Part shown: piece after piece, positions 11,922 through 24,570 of the stretch
Numbering within the stretch: position 1 is the first letter of the stretch
Layout of the letters: the number at the start of each line of letters is the position of its first letter
NCBI GenBank assembly: GCA_916700875.1
Contig: CAKAKS010000038.1
Span: 12,891,944-12,955,943 of the forward strand
Length of the DNA stretch: 64,000 nt
Source: Sebastes aleutianus
Lineage: Eukaryota > Chordata > Actinopteri > Perciformes > Sebastidae
Reading direction: 5' to 3'
The notes under the pieces: generated by a model
The model's database searches: none
What the model was told of the DNA's origin: nothing
Seen by the model: only the letters and a program-made list of their open reading frames with translations
Translations under genes and position numbers: made by a program

Positions 11922-13890
11922 GTCCACAGTCATGTTAGCGGCTCTGTTAGCATGTAACTAGGCACAACAGTTGTTTGGGCAAATTCCAGCATGCTAACAA
12001 TGACAACCTGTATGTCCCACATCTGTACTACTTCTAAGCAGGTTTTTAGCATAGAGCATGTTCTCACTGGAAAAGTGACAAAATGAGGAACACTCAAACT
12101 AGACAGAGAGCCGACTAAACACAGTCGGTATTTGAGTGTGCTGTTGATGGAAACTATTCTCCCACAATGCAATGCACAAAGGAATTGGAAGCGCTTCTTG
12201 CAGCTGGGAAAAAAAATAAATTGTGCGTTTTTTGTTTGTGAAGTAAAATTGTATAGTAACTGCTAAAACAGCCAGGGGATCACCAAAACGATTACAATTC
12301 ATCCTGAGGGGGACATAAAAGTCTGTATCAAATTTCTTGGCAATCCATCCAATATACATTTCACGCAGAACAAAATAAAAGTCATTGTGAATTATCGTCA
12401 AAAAGAAAGGCTTTTCCTTTTGTTAACAGGCCCCACACAGTTTCGGAAAGTTATTTTAAAGTTTGACTGGACATATGACAGAAAAAGAAAAAAGCATGAC
12501 CCAGTACACTACAGTATATACTGTAGATGTCAGGATAGTAAGCTGTTGTATATACTATAATGACTTTTCTAACTGCAGCTGGGTACAAATGCTTGTATTA
12601 TGTATTTACACACCTCAAATCAAGTCTTGTATCAGGTATAAAACCACTCACTTTTTGGTCTGGACATGACTGTAATAAACAACACAGTGTTAAATTACAA
12701 ATGATGCCAATATGGATGCTTTTACTGATGCCACTCTGCATCCCAAATAAAAAACACATCTGTACCGACAATTAAATGATCATCATTTGCATTTTCGCTC
12801 GTGATGCTACTAAATGAGGCGGTGTGCTCTCCAGCAGGTGTTTTGTTTGTTTTACGTCACTCGTGCGAGGCCTCTACATGATTTACGTCTTATGATTCAC
12901 TGCATCGAGGGTTGGAGCTGAGCCTTCTGAGAAAATTGAGTGAGCTTAATTTTATTGAGACTGTCCACAGTGTTGATGGTGCAGCAGTCCACTTTGTCTT
13001 GGAGTGACAGTGTTTCCAGTTACAGATCACACACACAAGATCTCATTATGTCTGGTCTGCAGCATCTGACAATGAGGAGCCTCTGGTGACTCACAGACGG
13101 GCCTGCCGGGGCAGATGTCGCATTGGTGTCATATGGAAGCCTCCTTAATTGCCATATTCCGACGAGTAAATACTGTTCATGTCGACAACAAAATACTAAT
13201 TATGGCTTGGAATTTGCTATTTTTCCGACAGCTCCAATATGTCCGTAACATAAGTCAATACACCAAGGTATCCTGACTAAATCTAAATTTAATTCTGTTC
13301 TGATCATGCGCACTATTTACCCTACTGCAAAATCTGCTCATCGAAAATGTTATCAAATCATTTGGAAGTTTAGCAAAAGGCTGAATGCAGTTCAGTTCAC
13401 AGTTTACAGTATATATCTATTAAAAAGGGTCCAATTTAATATTGTTTGTATTAAGCAGTTTCATTTCAATTGTCTGTACAGATCGAGAAATCTGAATGCA
13501 TTTTATAATGCAGTTAATAAATTATAAACATATGAGATTTTACATGACTGATTACTGGTTTAAGTGTTACGGCCCGACCAATGAATTGGTGATGATGATG
13601 ACCAATACGCAGCAAGAAATTGCAGTACACACAAAGAACGTATATTGCCAATAAGTGAAAGTCAATTGTTCGTTCCATTGCAACATCAGCACAATGGACT
13701 GAAAGCGACTACCGGATGCCAGTTTATTCTTTTCTTATTCCACAGGCAGCTATTCACTAAATCTGACTAAGATAGCTTTTTACCACATACATCCATAAAG
13801 AGTTTTGATTTTATGTCCCCAGGTTCTGAAATATCCTCTCCTATTTATTCTGCCCATCGATATAATTTACAGGAATTCTGTTTGTGGTCT
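11922..13890. other. Non-coding stretch, nothing recognised
   Basis: Open frames are short and match nothing known to me. I see no terminal-repeat element or splice-flanked exon. Probably syngap1 intron or intergenic DNA. Confidence 0.45.
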
Positions 13891-14341
13891 TTAGAGGTGC
13901 TAAATGCGAGATTGGAAGCATTTCTATTGCTTCTTCACGGCTCTCAGCATGGCGATGGCTGAGCCGAACAGTGAAACATTGAAAACAACGGCAACAGTGC
14001 TGACAGTGCCAACAGTGTTAACCTAAGGGGGAACCGGAGGGTGGGTGCGACGCTTTCGCAACAGTGGCGTCGGTCGGGACGGCGTTTTCAGCTATAACCG
14101 CCGTATGAGTGCAGTGCAGAGCACAGTGAGTTAGCCAGTGGGGCACGCTCACATGCACTAAAAGGCACGCACGGCCAGCCCGGCGATGTCAACAAAGCAC
14201 GGATTACAACACACAAAAGGAGAGCGACTTCATTCTCTGCTACGGTAGGCATTACTCCTCTATATCTTTATATAGCAAATAGTTGTCTGCCGCTATATTA
14301 ATGCTCTGGATATCGTAGAGAGAACCTTTAAAGAGCAACGT
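13891..14341. mobile_element. Miniature transposon, AGGTGCTAA...AGAGAACCT family, long copy
   Basis: The left end (GAGGTGCTAAATGCGAGATT), the internal ACGGCTCTCAGCATGGCGA and the right end (CATTACTCCTCTATATCTTT through GTAGAGAGAACCTTTAA) match the shorter copy at 47191-47389. This copy carries about 250 bp more in the middle, or the other copy is internally deleted. Confidence 0.65.
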
Positions 14342-17122
14342 AAAATTAATCTACTTTTCTTGAATTATATGATCCTTTATTATACTATCAATTGATACCA
14401 GTCTTTAGTGTTTTCAGTTCTTCCAGAAACAATCTAGAAATTCTGTCCCGATAGACCAAACAAATAAAAAAAAGAATCAGTGATGTTGTCTTGTACTCAA
14501 TGCCCCAACAGTAAAAAGCAAATTGATGCTGGATTTTAATACATTTTACATGTATTAAAAACAGCTACAACAGGGTGTTAAGTCGCACTTTAAATCATCA
14601 AAAACTTGGAAAGACAGCACGAGGCGGCAAGTGAGAAAATCTATTTGTTTTTTATGTTATTAATTGGATGAAATGACACTTTAAGCCAATGCTTAACTCT
14701 GGATGTGCTTGTTTAAGAAAATAAATGCCAATTGCCAAAGTACACTGGGTCAAAGGTTGTTTATCTGCCATCATAAATTCATCACAGCATCACAGCTGTT
14801 GGAAAACCACAGATAGCGCAAATGTGTGCAGAAAGTTAAGGCCGTTCATTAACAGCGAGCTGTCCAAACAATCAGCCTGCATGACTGACAGACGCAAAAC
14901 CTCGCTGTATCAACCTTGTGGCTCTTTGACAAGCCGGCAGCATCGCTCCGAGAGGTTTGACACGGTTTAAGTGTGAGCCGTGATTTACAAAAATGCAGAA
15001 TGACATCGGAGATGCCGAGCACATAGAGACGTACACTGCTGGCTTTAAGAGGATCAGCTGCTTGATGGAATAAACTTTTGTTTTGCAATGCTGGGTGCTC
15101 AGAAATGCAAGGTGAATAAACATCAGGACTACTGTTTGAGCTCGAGCTAAACTTGAACCCCATACATACACTCAAAAGACAATGGCACAAAAAGTTTTCA
15201 TTACAAAGATGTTTAAATAGGACTAAGAAAAGTTGAGCAAAAAAAGGGGACAAGTGACACACCTGACTGTGTTCAGAGCCCCTCCAGCGCTATGATTAGA
15301 AACAGCACTGTAATCGAGTAAACGTAAAATGCAGAGAAGAGGTAGAGCTGCAGGATTTGAAAGCAGAGGGTGGGTGGAGGGGTTGAGGAAGCAGGGGCAT
15401 TGTGGGCGTAAGGGAGCCACGGGAAAGAACCTGAGATCGGCTTGATATTTTTGGAGGAACAGAAAGAAAGTGACTTCCAACATTCTGCAATGCAACGGCG
15501 ATTTCTCAAGGCCCATTGACAGACATTTTAAAATACAAATACCCCTCAAGTGCACAAAAGGCATAAGAACAGTAACCTGAATAAACAACCTAAAGTTGCT
15601 CTCCATCACGTGTTTTCCAGAATTCCTGTCTCTCTCTCCTGCCTGTCCCTCTGCCTGTGTGTGTGTGCGCTAGCCAACGGGAGTGTGGCCTAGTTACCAT
15701 AGGAACATGTTCGCAGCTTGTGCACAGCTCTCCATCAAACTACCTTCATTTTTACTACTGTATTTAGAGGCATTATTGCTGCGCTTGTAAATGAGCAGAG
15801 CCAAATTAAACAACTGAAAATTGTGAAAATGAAATTAGAGATCAAGAAGCAATTTGAAGCTCTTAACACCGAGTGTATACTTCGATATTACCTCATCACA
15901 ATTTCAAATAAGGTGATTCTCAACTAAGAATTCCCCTACAATCTGAGCTGCCTCTTGTTTGTTTCTTCCCAACACTTCAAAACATTACTGCGTAGGTCTT
16001 AATGTCTGAAATGAAACAACAGCTTTACACGCTGCGCTAACTAACAGAAAATTATTTCTCTTCCCGTCCCTGGAGGGAGCACAAATGGCTGCTTTCATCT
16101 GGGGAAGTAAAGAGAGCAGAGAGAGGAGGAATACTCGGAGTGTATCAAAGCCGGAGTAAAAAGGCAAATGGCGCTATCAAACCTAGAGGATGTCAAAATA
16201 AAACTCTGGGAGTGTGACAAAGCAGGGCTCAGAGGGTGAGTGATGCTCCGGTGGAGGATTGAGTGGTAAAAAATCCTCACTCATATTGAGGTACTTTTGT
16301 AAAGCTTCATACAGGCTGAAAAGGACTGGAAAGCCATGGCAGAGGAAAAAGAGCAGAATGTCGCAGCTGAGGCTGGAGTGTATGTTAAACCTTCCATTAA
16401 CCATTGGCAACAGTGGTGTCGACGGGTGTCAGAGAAAATAGCAGGTTGAAGGGGAACATATAAAAACATATATAACAGAGAAAAATCTCATTGGACCACG
16501 ACAGACTGGGGAGGAGGCTGTACAAGTCAGGCACAGTTGACAGCAGTGAAAAGTAAACCTCTAAACTGACTCACTTGGGGTTAAAACTCCAGGTCCGCCA
16601 CAGCAAACCTCCGCTTGACCAACCAACCCAAACTGACTCTGATGCGGCAGCCACGTCTTTGAAGATGTGTCCATGCAGCTATATCGCACAGACACAAGGT
16701 TTTTCTTTAGTTTTTAAGACTCATACACCGTCACTTACAACAACAATGACAGGGAAAATAAACGTTATTGTGCATGTAAATAAAAGATAAAGTAACATTA
16801 ATATAGACAAATACGACCAAAGACAAAAGCAAAACTTGATCATTTTGGTTCAAATCAAACTTGCAGCTACAATTTTGGTTTGGAATAGGGAATAGGCAAC
16901 TTGGGAAATTAGTCAAACATATTTTCTATCATGCAGCAGCTGGAATATTTGGGTCTGTGGGGATTCTGGAAAAACCTTAAAAATGGCAGTAAGTGTTTTT
17001 GACACCTCTGGGTTTTCTCAAAGATCAACAGGGATTTATCTTTCTGAAAAACTAATGTTTAGCTGTGTGCCTCGAATGCAATGATAATGTGATATGATAT
17101 AAGATAAGAGCATGTGAACACA
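14342..17122. other. Non-coding stretch, nothing recognised
   Basis: The longest open frames (137 and 128 codons, minus strand, 14849-15609) overlap each other in different frames, have no recognisable domain and lack convincing exon boundaries. I treat them as chance. Confidence 0.45.
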
Positions 17123-18556
17123 CCATAGACTGTACATAAAGATGGACGACATGACAGCTCCACAAAAGTGAAGCCAAAACATCTCAATCGCCCCCTGCTG
17201 GTTGGCTGCAGTATAGGTAGTAAATCCCGCCCCCTCCATGTTAGTGGATGGGACATGGGCCAAACTAAAAAGTCAAAGTACACATCAAATCCATTTTTCC
17301 CAAAGATGGTTTCTGTAATTTTAGGTAGGTCTTATCACGCTGGTGTTCAAGTGTTCATTTTTCTGATAAATTAGATTTTTATTAGGGCCGTCAAAGTTAA
17401 AGCGATAATAACGCATTAGCGCAAATTTGTTATAGCGCCACTAATTTCTTTAACGCATTAACGCAATCAATCTTTCGGAGTTTGTAGCGGGCTCAGTTTT
17501 AAAGCTAGAGAGAAGAAACAATCCATTGGTACCAAGCATATCATCCTAGCTTGTCGCGAAGGAGGTTAAATAACGCTCCAAACTTGCGCTTAATTTTGGC
17601 GTGGAAAAACCGTCACTGCCATTTTCAAAGGGGTCCCTTGACCTCTGACTGCAAGATATGCAGATGAAAATGGGTTCTATGGGTACCTACGAGTCTCCCC
17701 TTTACAGACATGCCCACTTTATGATAATCACATGCAGTTTTGGGCAAGTCATAGTCAAGTCAGCACACTGACACACTGACAGCTGTTGTTGCCTGTTGGA
17801 CTTGAGTTTGCCATGTTATGATTTGAGTATATTTTTTTATGCTACATGCCGTACCTGTGAGGGTTTCTGGACAATATGTGTCATTGTTTTGTGTTGGTAA
17901 TTGATTTCTAATAATAAATATATACATACATTTGCATAAAGAAAGCATATTTGCTCCCATGTTGATAAGAGTATTAAATACTTGCCAAATTATAGGTACA
18001 TTTTGAACAGATAAAAAAACGGCAATTAATTGTGATTAATCAAGGCGATTAAATATTTGAATGGCAGCCCTGGTGTTAATTAGTTATTTAATGCTATAAA
18101 AAGGGGGTGAGACATCATGATTGACAGCTGTGATTGACAGCTGCTCTGAGTGAAGTTGTCGCGGAGCCGAAGGCTTGGGAATTGCTCGAGAGAGGAGATG
18201 TAACCTCAACTTTCCATAACCGTCACAATGCTGTGTAATAGAACATGTGTCAGTTTGATCATAAATGTAGTTGTAGAGATATTATGCTTAGTTGTTGTGC
18301 TTTTCTGGCCAAACAGCTACCAGGGTTCTAACGTAGCTAGTGGGTGGCTCACGCTAACAAGCTGCGGCTGTGCTCGGCTCGTGATTGGATTGGGCGGGTG
18401 TGAGGGCGGGATCTCGATACCATGGCTCCAGCCCCCCGATCACTACTGCGCAGACTCTGACGTCAAAATCTGAAGATGTATCCGGGATTTTTTGGCTTCA
18501 CTTTTGTACAGTAAGAGGAAGTAGAGACGCATCATCCTTATATATACAGTCTATGG
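17123..18556. mobile_element. Non-autonomous DNA transposon, CATAGACTGTACATAAAG family, interrupted copy
   Basis: Starts CCATAGACTGTACATAAAGA and ends TATATACAGTCTATGG, which are inverted repeats. It is related in reverse to 2056-2496. The middle (17393-18072) is occupied by a separate hAT-like element. The flanking host sequence CTGATAA and AATTAGTTATTT is contiguous apart from about a dozen bases in the other copy (2278-2330, reverse strand). Confidence 0.75.
17393..18072 (+). mobile_element. hAT-like miniature transposon, copy 1, nested in 17123-18556
   Basis: Begins TAGGGCCGTCAAAGTTAAAG and ends GATTAAATATTTGAATGGCAGCCCTG. These are degenerate versions of the TAGGGCTGTCAA ends of the copy at 20485-21187, with which it shares most of its length in the same orientation (for example CATTTTCAAAGGGGTC and GACTGCAAGATATG). 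No target duplication is obvious. Confidence 0.75.
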
Positions 18557-20484
18557 AACACACTCACAAACTTGTCTATGTCTTGAAACAAATCTGGTTT
18601 TGATTTCACTCACCATAAAAAAAACTGAAAAACTGCAGGCCACAATAAATTATTTACTTGTATCTATTACAAGCAACATTCAACTTATCATAGCTGCCCT
18701 TTATAGCCTAGTAGACTAAATGTCATGTTGCTGCTTAACCACAAGCTGTTACTATGATTAATTGATAAGCATTCCTACCGACACATCAGTGTTTAATTCC
18801 TTGTTCTCTGATTGGAATATCAAAAAACAGTCATAAAACTGCCAATACATATTTTAACTGGGACATTTGGAAAATCTGAGCGGGCTAACTCTAGTGGCCA
18901 TGTAGGAACACATTAAGAGGAGGTGAATATGAGGAGAGGTTTGTTAGGCAGTTCTGCAAGAGAAAAACAGAGAAGCATAGTACGTTGTTAAGTGAGATCA
19001 GAGGCTCAGGATGGAGAAGAAATACCAGGATGGTAAAAAATATCTTGTTTTTTCTCTGTTGGGTTGCTCAATAGAAAATGAGGATGGCAAAGAAATTCAT
19101 GGCCTGAGGCAAAAGAAAACAATTTGAGAAGATTGCAGGACAGGAGCTCGCTGACAGGAGTACCTACTTTTTTTTAGAGAACATTCTGACAAACAGACTG
19201 ACAAAGCCTTTCTGTCCTTGGCAGCGAGAGATAGCCCCCTCCATGCGTTGCATTGAAGATGGCTGAAGAGCAGCAGAATTATGACGGAAACTTGGTGTTG
19301 GAGTAGATTCAGCTCTTTGCCGGCTGTCAGGCTCCCGGCTGACAACTGTGGCAGAGAGGCAAGGAGTCCAGATTCTCAACAGTTCACGAGGAACAGAGGA
19401 AGATTAATAGACCTCTCGCCTCTCTATTACAGTTAAACTAAGAAAATAATTCCAATAAAGAGATGATTGAGATAGTTCATATCTTATAAGCATTTCATGT
19501 GGAGGAGGACGAGGAGGACGAGGAAATCCTGCGAGGGGCAATGAGTCAGAGTGAGCCGGACTTATCTCGTTCTATCAAGTGTGCAGCCTCAGACATTTCA
19601 TTAACTGAAGCTCCTCTCTCCACTGCGTTATGTTTTTAGCTGTATATGTAAAAGCCCGCAGTACAATATCATGGACTGTAAAGATAGTGGCCTCCAATCA
19701 TACCTGCGCTACATTACAGAGTGTCCAAACATCACATACATCTGTTTTTGCCAGATGCGAGGGAGGAAAAGCAGAAAAATTCCCACAAGCGTATCTTCGT
19801 ATATCTTTTCATCTATTCATCCACGGTACATACACAGATCCCAGTGCAACGTCCAGTGAAAGTGGGACATTTCTTTTTAGTTTTTTTGAGTTAGAGAAAA
19901 CTAATTTGGCAAAGCTATAATAACCCTGCAAAATCCCATTTTGTCATTTTGACTTTGTTCTGACTTATAAAATGTAAGTATGAGCCGTTAATATTTAATT
20001 TGCATATCTAAGCTCTCAGGACCTCCAGACTGTGCAGGTGTTCAACCACCTAGAGATAGCCAATTAGCAAACTACAGGTATCAGTGAAATTGGTGCGTAA
20101 TGGCAAGAAAGTGTGGTTGACTTCACAGAAGCTAACTGCCAATCAATCACCACCTTGCACTGACTTCACCTTTGGAGGGCGAGGGTGCAGGGACTTCATT
20201 TAAAATTCTCTTGAAAATAAATGATATGAATAAATAATATTCCACTCAGTGTGAGGCACCAAGTGTCACGTGCTGCATTTTGTGCCATCACATTATAGGT
20301 AATGTGATTATTACGTGTTCAAAATGCATCAGGGGGCAGTGACAAGTACAGCAGTTTTGGGCCAATTAGCAGACAGTTGATACAATAAATGCAGTAAAAA
20401 TGTAACTTTTAAATGCAAATTCATGGCACTTGTGTGGCTTCATATGCCAGAAAACTGCATTCATAAACATGAATTGACTAAGAC
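18557..20484. other. Non-coding stretch, nothing recognised
   Basis: No gene or repeat identified. A purine-rich GAGGAGGACGAGGAGGACG patch lies near 19503. Confidence 0.45.
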
Positions 20485-21187
20485 TAGGGCTGTCAACGTT
20501 AACGCAATAACGCGTTAACACAAATTTGTTTTAACGTCACTCATTTATTTAATGCATTAACACATCTTGCGATTTTTAGGTTGTAGCGGGCTTAGTTTTC
20601 AAGCTAGAGTGAAGATACTGGTATCACATGAAACTAGCCAACCTTGTCATACTAGCTTGTCGCAAAGGAGGTTAAATAACGCTCAAAACCTACGCTAAAT
20701 TTTGGCGATGAAAAACTGGCATGGCCATTTTCAAAGGGGTCTCTTGATCTCTGACTGCAAGATATGTGAATGAAAATGGGTTCTAAGGGGACCCACGAGT
20801 CTCCCCTTTACAGAATTGTCCACTTTATGATAATCACATGCAGTTTGGGGCAAGTCATAGTCAAGTCAGCACACTGACACACTGACAGCTGTTGTTGCCT
20901 GTTGGGCTGCAGTTTGCCATGTTGAGATTTGAGCATATTTTTTATGCTAAATGCAGTACCTGTGAGGGCTTCTGGACAATATTTGTCATTGTTTTGTGTT
21001 GTTAACTGATTTCCAATAGTAAATATATAAATACATTTGCATAAAGCAAGCATATTTGCCCACTCACATGTTGATAAGAGTATTAAATATTTGACAAATC
21101 TCCCTTTAAAAAGGTACATTTTACATTAACTATGGACAATCAAGCGATTAATCACGATTTAAATATTTTAATCGATTGACAGCCCTA
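20485..21187 (+). mobile_element. hAT-like miniature transposon, copy 2, with 8-bp target duplication
   Basis: Perfect 12-bp terminal inverted repeats TAGGGCTGTCAA and TTGACAGCCCTA. The flanks are ACTAAGAC (20477-20484) and ACTTAGAC (21188-21195), an 8-bp direct repeat with one mismatch. Both TIR type and duplication length fit the hAT superfamily. The interior has no transposase. The related copies are 17393-18072 (same orientation) and 29067-29510 (opposite, shorter). Confidence 0.82.
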
Positions 21188-21195
21188 ACTTAGAC

Positions 21196-23304
21196 ATACA
21201 TTTAGTATGCACAAAATGCATTTTATGTACTATGTTATTTCAGCATGTGATATTAATTAGCATTAATCAGAACTTTATACGTACACATCCTCCATAAATT
21301 CTTATCAAACATCTATCAGTCCAATACTAGAGGAGAGGGGGGCCTCCTGGTACAGCAAGCAACTCCCAACAGTGGCTCATTTTGCTTTTGTGCTAAATTC
21401 TCCACAATGTCTCCAGCATAAACTGGTAAAACAGTTCCTAAAAAAAAAAAAATGCACCATGCAAACACATGAAAGACATGTTTCACAGGCACTAGAAAAT
21501 TATTAGGCGAATCTTAAATGTTCTAGGTTACTTGTGTGCTCATGTCCCACTTTAACTGAACTCACCACTGTGTCGTCAAAAGGTCATTCGGCCTGTTATG
21601 CATCACCTTAAAAACAGACCCCTGAACCCGGACCCCTGAGCAACGCTGGTGAGTACTAACAGCTGGTATAGACCCTACTGCCTTGTGTTGCAGAACAGTA
21701 TTTAGGCCGTAAAGGTGCACAACCAGCTTCAACACCTTGATTAGTGAGCCTCTCCAGGACCAGCTGTCAATAACATTTGGTGAACACTTCTTTGTGAGAT
21801 GGGGTAGATATTATTTGGGAGTACATCAATTTACTTTCTGCCCCACACATGCGTACAACACTCACCCAAAAACACAGGACTTCCTGGAGACGAAATCTTG
21901 ACAGCTTAGTTTACATCTGTTGTAGCAGACGGACTCCGGTGGACTTCCAGCCTATAGGGCACTTGGGAAGGATCTGAGGTTCCAGGTGTACTTGCTTTTT
22001 TGGGACAAAGGTAGAATCAGTTTGTGCAGAACCTGAGAGACTGTTTCCAAATAAAAAGGCCAGTGTTGTCCTCTTTGACAGATATTTCAATCATTAGGCC
22101 AATCTGATGTGTTCAGGGGCAGCTCCTCCTGTTCTCTCACCTATGCTGCAGTGTGTCCATACATGCCTTTTTCTTTTTTTTGTATCAAGTGTGAAGGCTC
22201 TTGAGGGAAAACGTGAAGCTGGCTGTCACACAGGTGGGGGGTCCCTTCGTCGTCACCTTCAGCTCAGTCCATCACTGAAGCTCTCCTGTCAGCAGTGGCT
22301 CTGTTGTGCAGCTCGGCAGCTCCTCTCCTCTGCTTCTTCTCCTCCTCCCTCTTCTCTTCTTCCTCTGCTCCCTGTCCTCCAACTCGAATGCAATCCAGGA
22401 ACTGAGATGTGCAGCTTCCTCGGTAATAAAGAGAATCTCTTGTGAGGAAAGGTTTTGTCATCTTAATTGTTTGCTCTGGGCACACATGTGACTTCAAAAA
22501 CAGCCCCTTTGCGTCGCTTTTATGATGTGAAGTCCTTATTATTGGTTCTAAACGATCCACGGAAGCCAATTAGTTCACCATTTATCACTTATAGGCTAGA
22601 TTTAAAACAGAGATTCACGGTGGGTTCTGCATGGTTACAACTACACGAATCACACCGATATATTCAAATGAGGATAATGATCAAGGTGATGCCAGCTGGA
22701 TAAACCAACTCAGAGCAGCTCCTACAAACCTATACTGCACATTGCGCGCACCAAAAACCACAAAAAAATAAACATCCCAGAGGTTATTTTACAGGAGAAA
22801 TCCAGATGTTGTGCTGCAGCATCTGAACCACATCGTGCACATTTTTTTTGACGTGCTCCTTGGTGATTTTATCTTGGAAAGCGGCGTGCCATAATCCAGA
22901 GATTCATAAACGAGGAGGAGGAGGAATCCGGTGAGGAAATTGACGCCGTGTCTGTCCTTTTGCGCTCTTTGCAGTCCGTCACACCTAATTCTGATTTAAC
23001 AGCAGTGCGTGGAGAAAAAAAAAAGGTGGTCTGCAAACGGGAGAAGTCTCTCCCTCGAGGGCGGAGATAGAGATAGTGCGTAAGATAGACAGAGACAGAA
23101 ACAGAAACCACCGCCTCCAAAGGCTGCAAGAGTCCGCCCAGCACTGTGCCAGCTCTCTGACTTTGTGGCACCAGAAAATATAAAACGAAACGATGATGAT
23201 GACGGCTGGTCGCCCACTGCGCACAATAATGACAATGGGAAAGAAGGTTAAAGGGAGTATAACAAAGTTCATTGAAGTTACTTCTTGGAATATGTAGAGT
23301 GGGC
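21196..23304 (-). promoter_or_regulatory. Possible syngap1 5' exon or promoter region (weak)
   Basis: About 22100-23230 is richer in GC and CpG than the rest of the 6.5-33 kb stretch and is free of recognised transposons. On the minus strand it holds purine-rich GGAGGAGGAGAAG tracts (complement of 22320-22380) and a patch with clustered CG dinucleotides at 22860-23060. A TSS or leader exon of the minus-strand syngap1 gene is one explanation. No syngap1 N-terminal peptide could be found here, so this is only a candidate. Confidence 0.2.
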
Positions 23305-24014
23305 TTAAAGCTGCAGTGGGTAGAAATGGAGCAAATGTGATTAAAAAAAAAGTTATTTTTTATAAAATGGTCACTATGTCCTGACAGAAGTGCACGAGAC
23401 AGGTAATCTGAAAATAAAAAATCCAGTGTGTCCTCTGGTGTCCTCTGCAAGATTTCACAGACCGGATGAAAACAACCAATCAGAGCCGAGCTGGAGCCTG
23501 CCATCTCTGAGCAGCTGTCAATCACTGGTGAACTCGGCACTAATCAAATATGAATCAATATTCTGTTACTGTAATGCCTATTTCTTGCCTCAGATGTTTC
23601 AGAAACATCTTGTAGTGTACTGTTTAGCTGTAAAATGAGAAAGTTTGTGACCCGGCAGCCATGTTGAGATCAGTTGAGGAAATACCAAGCACCGCCCACC
23701 AGCCGGAGCACAGCCAATAGGAATGCTCTCGCTCTGAAATGACCTGTGATTGGCCAAAGTCTCCCGTCACGGGCTAGAGTATTTAAAGCCTGAAAACAGA
23801 GCCATGAGGAGGTGCAGAAGTCTAGTTTTCTCTCAGAACACTTGAATTAAGATATGCTGAAAGGTTATTATGTAATTTTTGCCCAATGATGCAAAAACTG
23901 TCTGCCTACTGAAGCTTTAATGTGGATTGGTGTTGTTATAGTAGATACAGCCCGGCTAATAAGGTCAGTATTGGTGCTGATATCGATCTGGCACATTGCA
24001 TCGGTGCATCCCTA
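23305..24014. mobile_element. Composite of two miniature transposons, copy 2 (inner element has TTAA flanks)
   Basis: An inner element, 23309-23916, has inverted ends AGCTGCAGTGGGTAGA and TCTGCCTACTGAAGCT and lies between TTAA at 23305-23308 and TTAA at 23917-23920. This is a piggyBac-like signature. The adjoining 23921-24014 ends in ATCGGTGCATCCCTA, the terminus of another family. The same arrangement, reversed, is at 11237-11921. Confidence 0.72.
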
Positions 24015-24022
24015 ATTGTAAT

Positions 24023-24217
24023 TTCTTGCCTCAAATGTTTTCAGAAACATCTAGAAGTGTACTGTTTAGCTGTAAAATGAGAAAGTTTGTGAACCGGCAG
24101 CCATGTTGAGATCAGTTGAGGAAATACGAAGCACCGCCTACCGGCCAGAGCAAACTTTCTCATTTTACAGCTAAACAGTACACTACAAGATGTTTCTGAA
24201 AATATTTGAGGAGAGAA
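24023..24217. repeat. Long inverted repeat (66-bp arms, 63-bp spacer)
   Basis: The arm at 24023-24088 and the arm at 24152-24217 are inverted copies with only a few mismatches. Both contain the block AGTGTACTGTTTAGCTGTAA or its complement. The arms are pieces of the inner element of 23309-23916, so this is a head-to-head transposon remnant able to form a hairpin. Confidence 0.8.
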
Positions 24218-24570
24218 ATAGGCATTACAGTAACAGAATATTGATTCATATTTGATCAACGCTGCCTAGTTTGACCCAAGGCCTATTGAAGGAGGCCGGG
24301 TCATGCTTCATCAACGCGTCATATCTTTGGGGGTGCAACACATGCACAGAAAAATCTGGTCTGCACTCGCCAAAATTGAGCCAATCGCAACGCACAAAAA
24401 AATCTCCCGACACAGGCTAGATGTTTTTTAAAGCCTGAAAACATGAGGAGGTGCAGAAGTCTAGTTTTCTCTCAGAACACTTGAATTACAATATGCTGAA
24501 AGGTTATTATGGATTTTTTGCCCAATGATGCCAAAAACATTCAGCCTACTGCAGGTTTAATGTCTCACAG
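24218..24570. repeat. Further fragments of the same miniature transposon
   Basis: 24218-24280 continues the element's sequence (GAATATTGATTCATATTTGATC, also at 11690 and 23545 in reverse). 24410-24565 repeats its right part (AGGAGGTGCAGAAGTCTAG through GCCTACTGCAGGTTTAA). Between them is an unrelated segment around 24290-24400. Confidence 0.65.

Noticed and set aside
14849..15609. Two overlapping minus-strand open frames of 137 and 128 codons
   Set aside because: No domain, signal or homologue is recognisable, the frames differ and no supporting splice sites were found. This length is expected by chance in 64 kb.
22869..23540. 223-codon open frame on the minus strand
   Set aside because: The right third lies in a transposon copy (23305-24014). 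The rest has no recognisable domain and contains low-complexity runs. It does not match the N-terminus of SYNGAP1.
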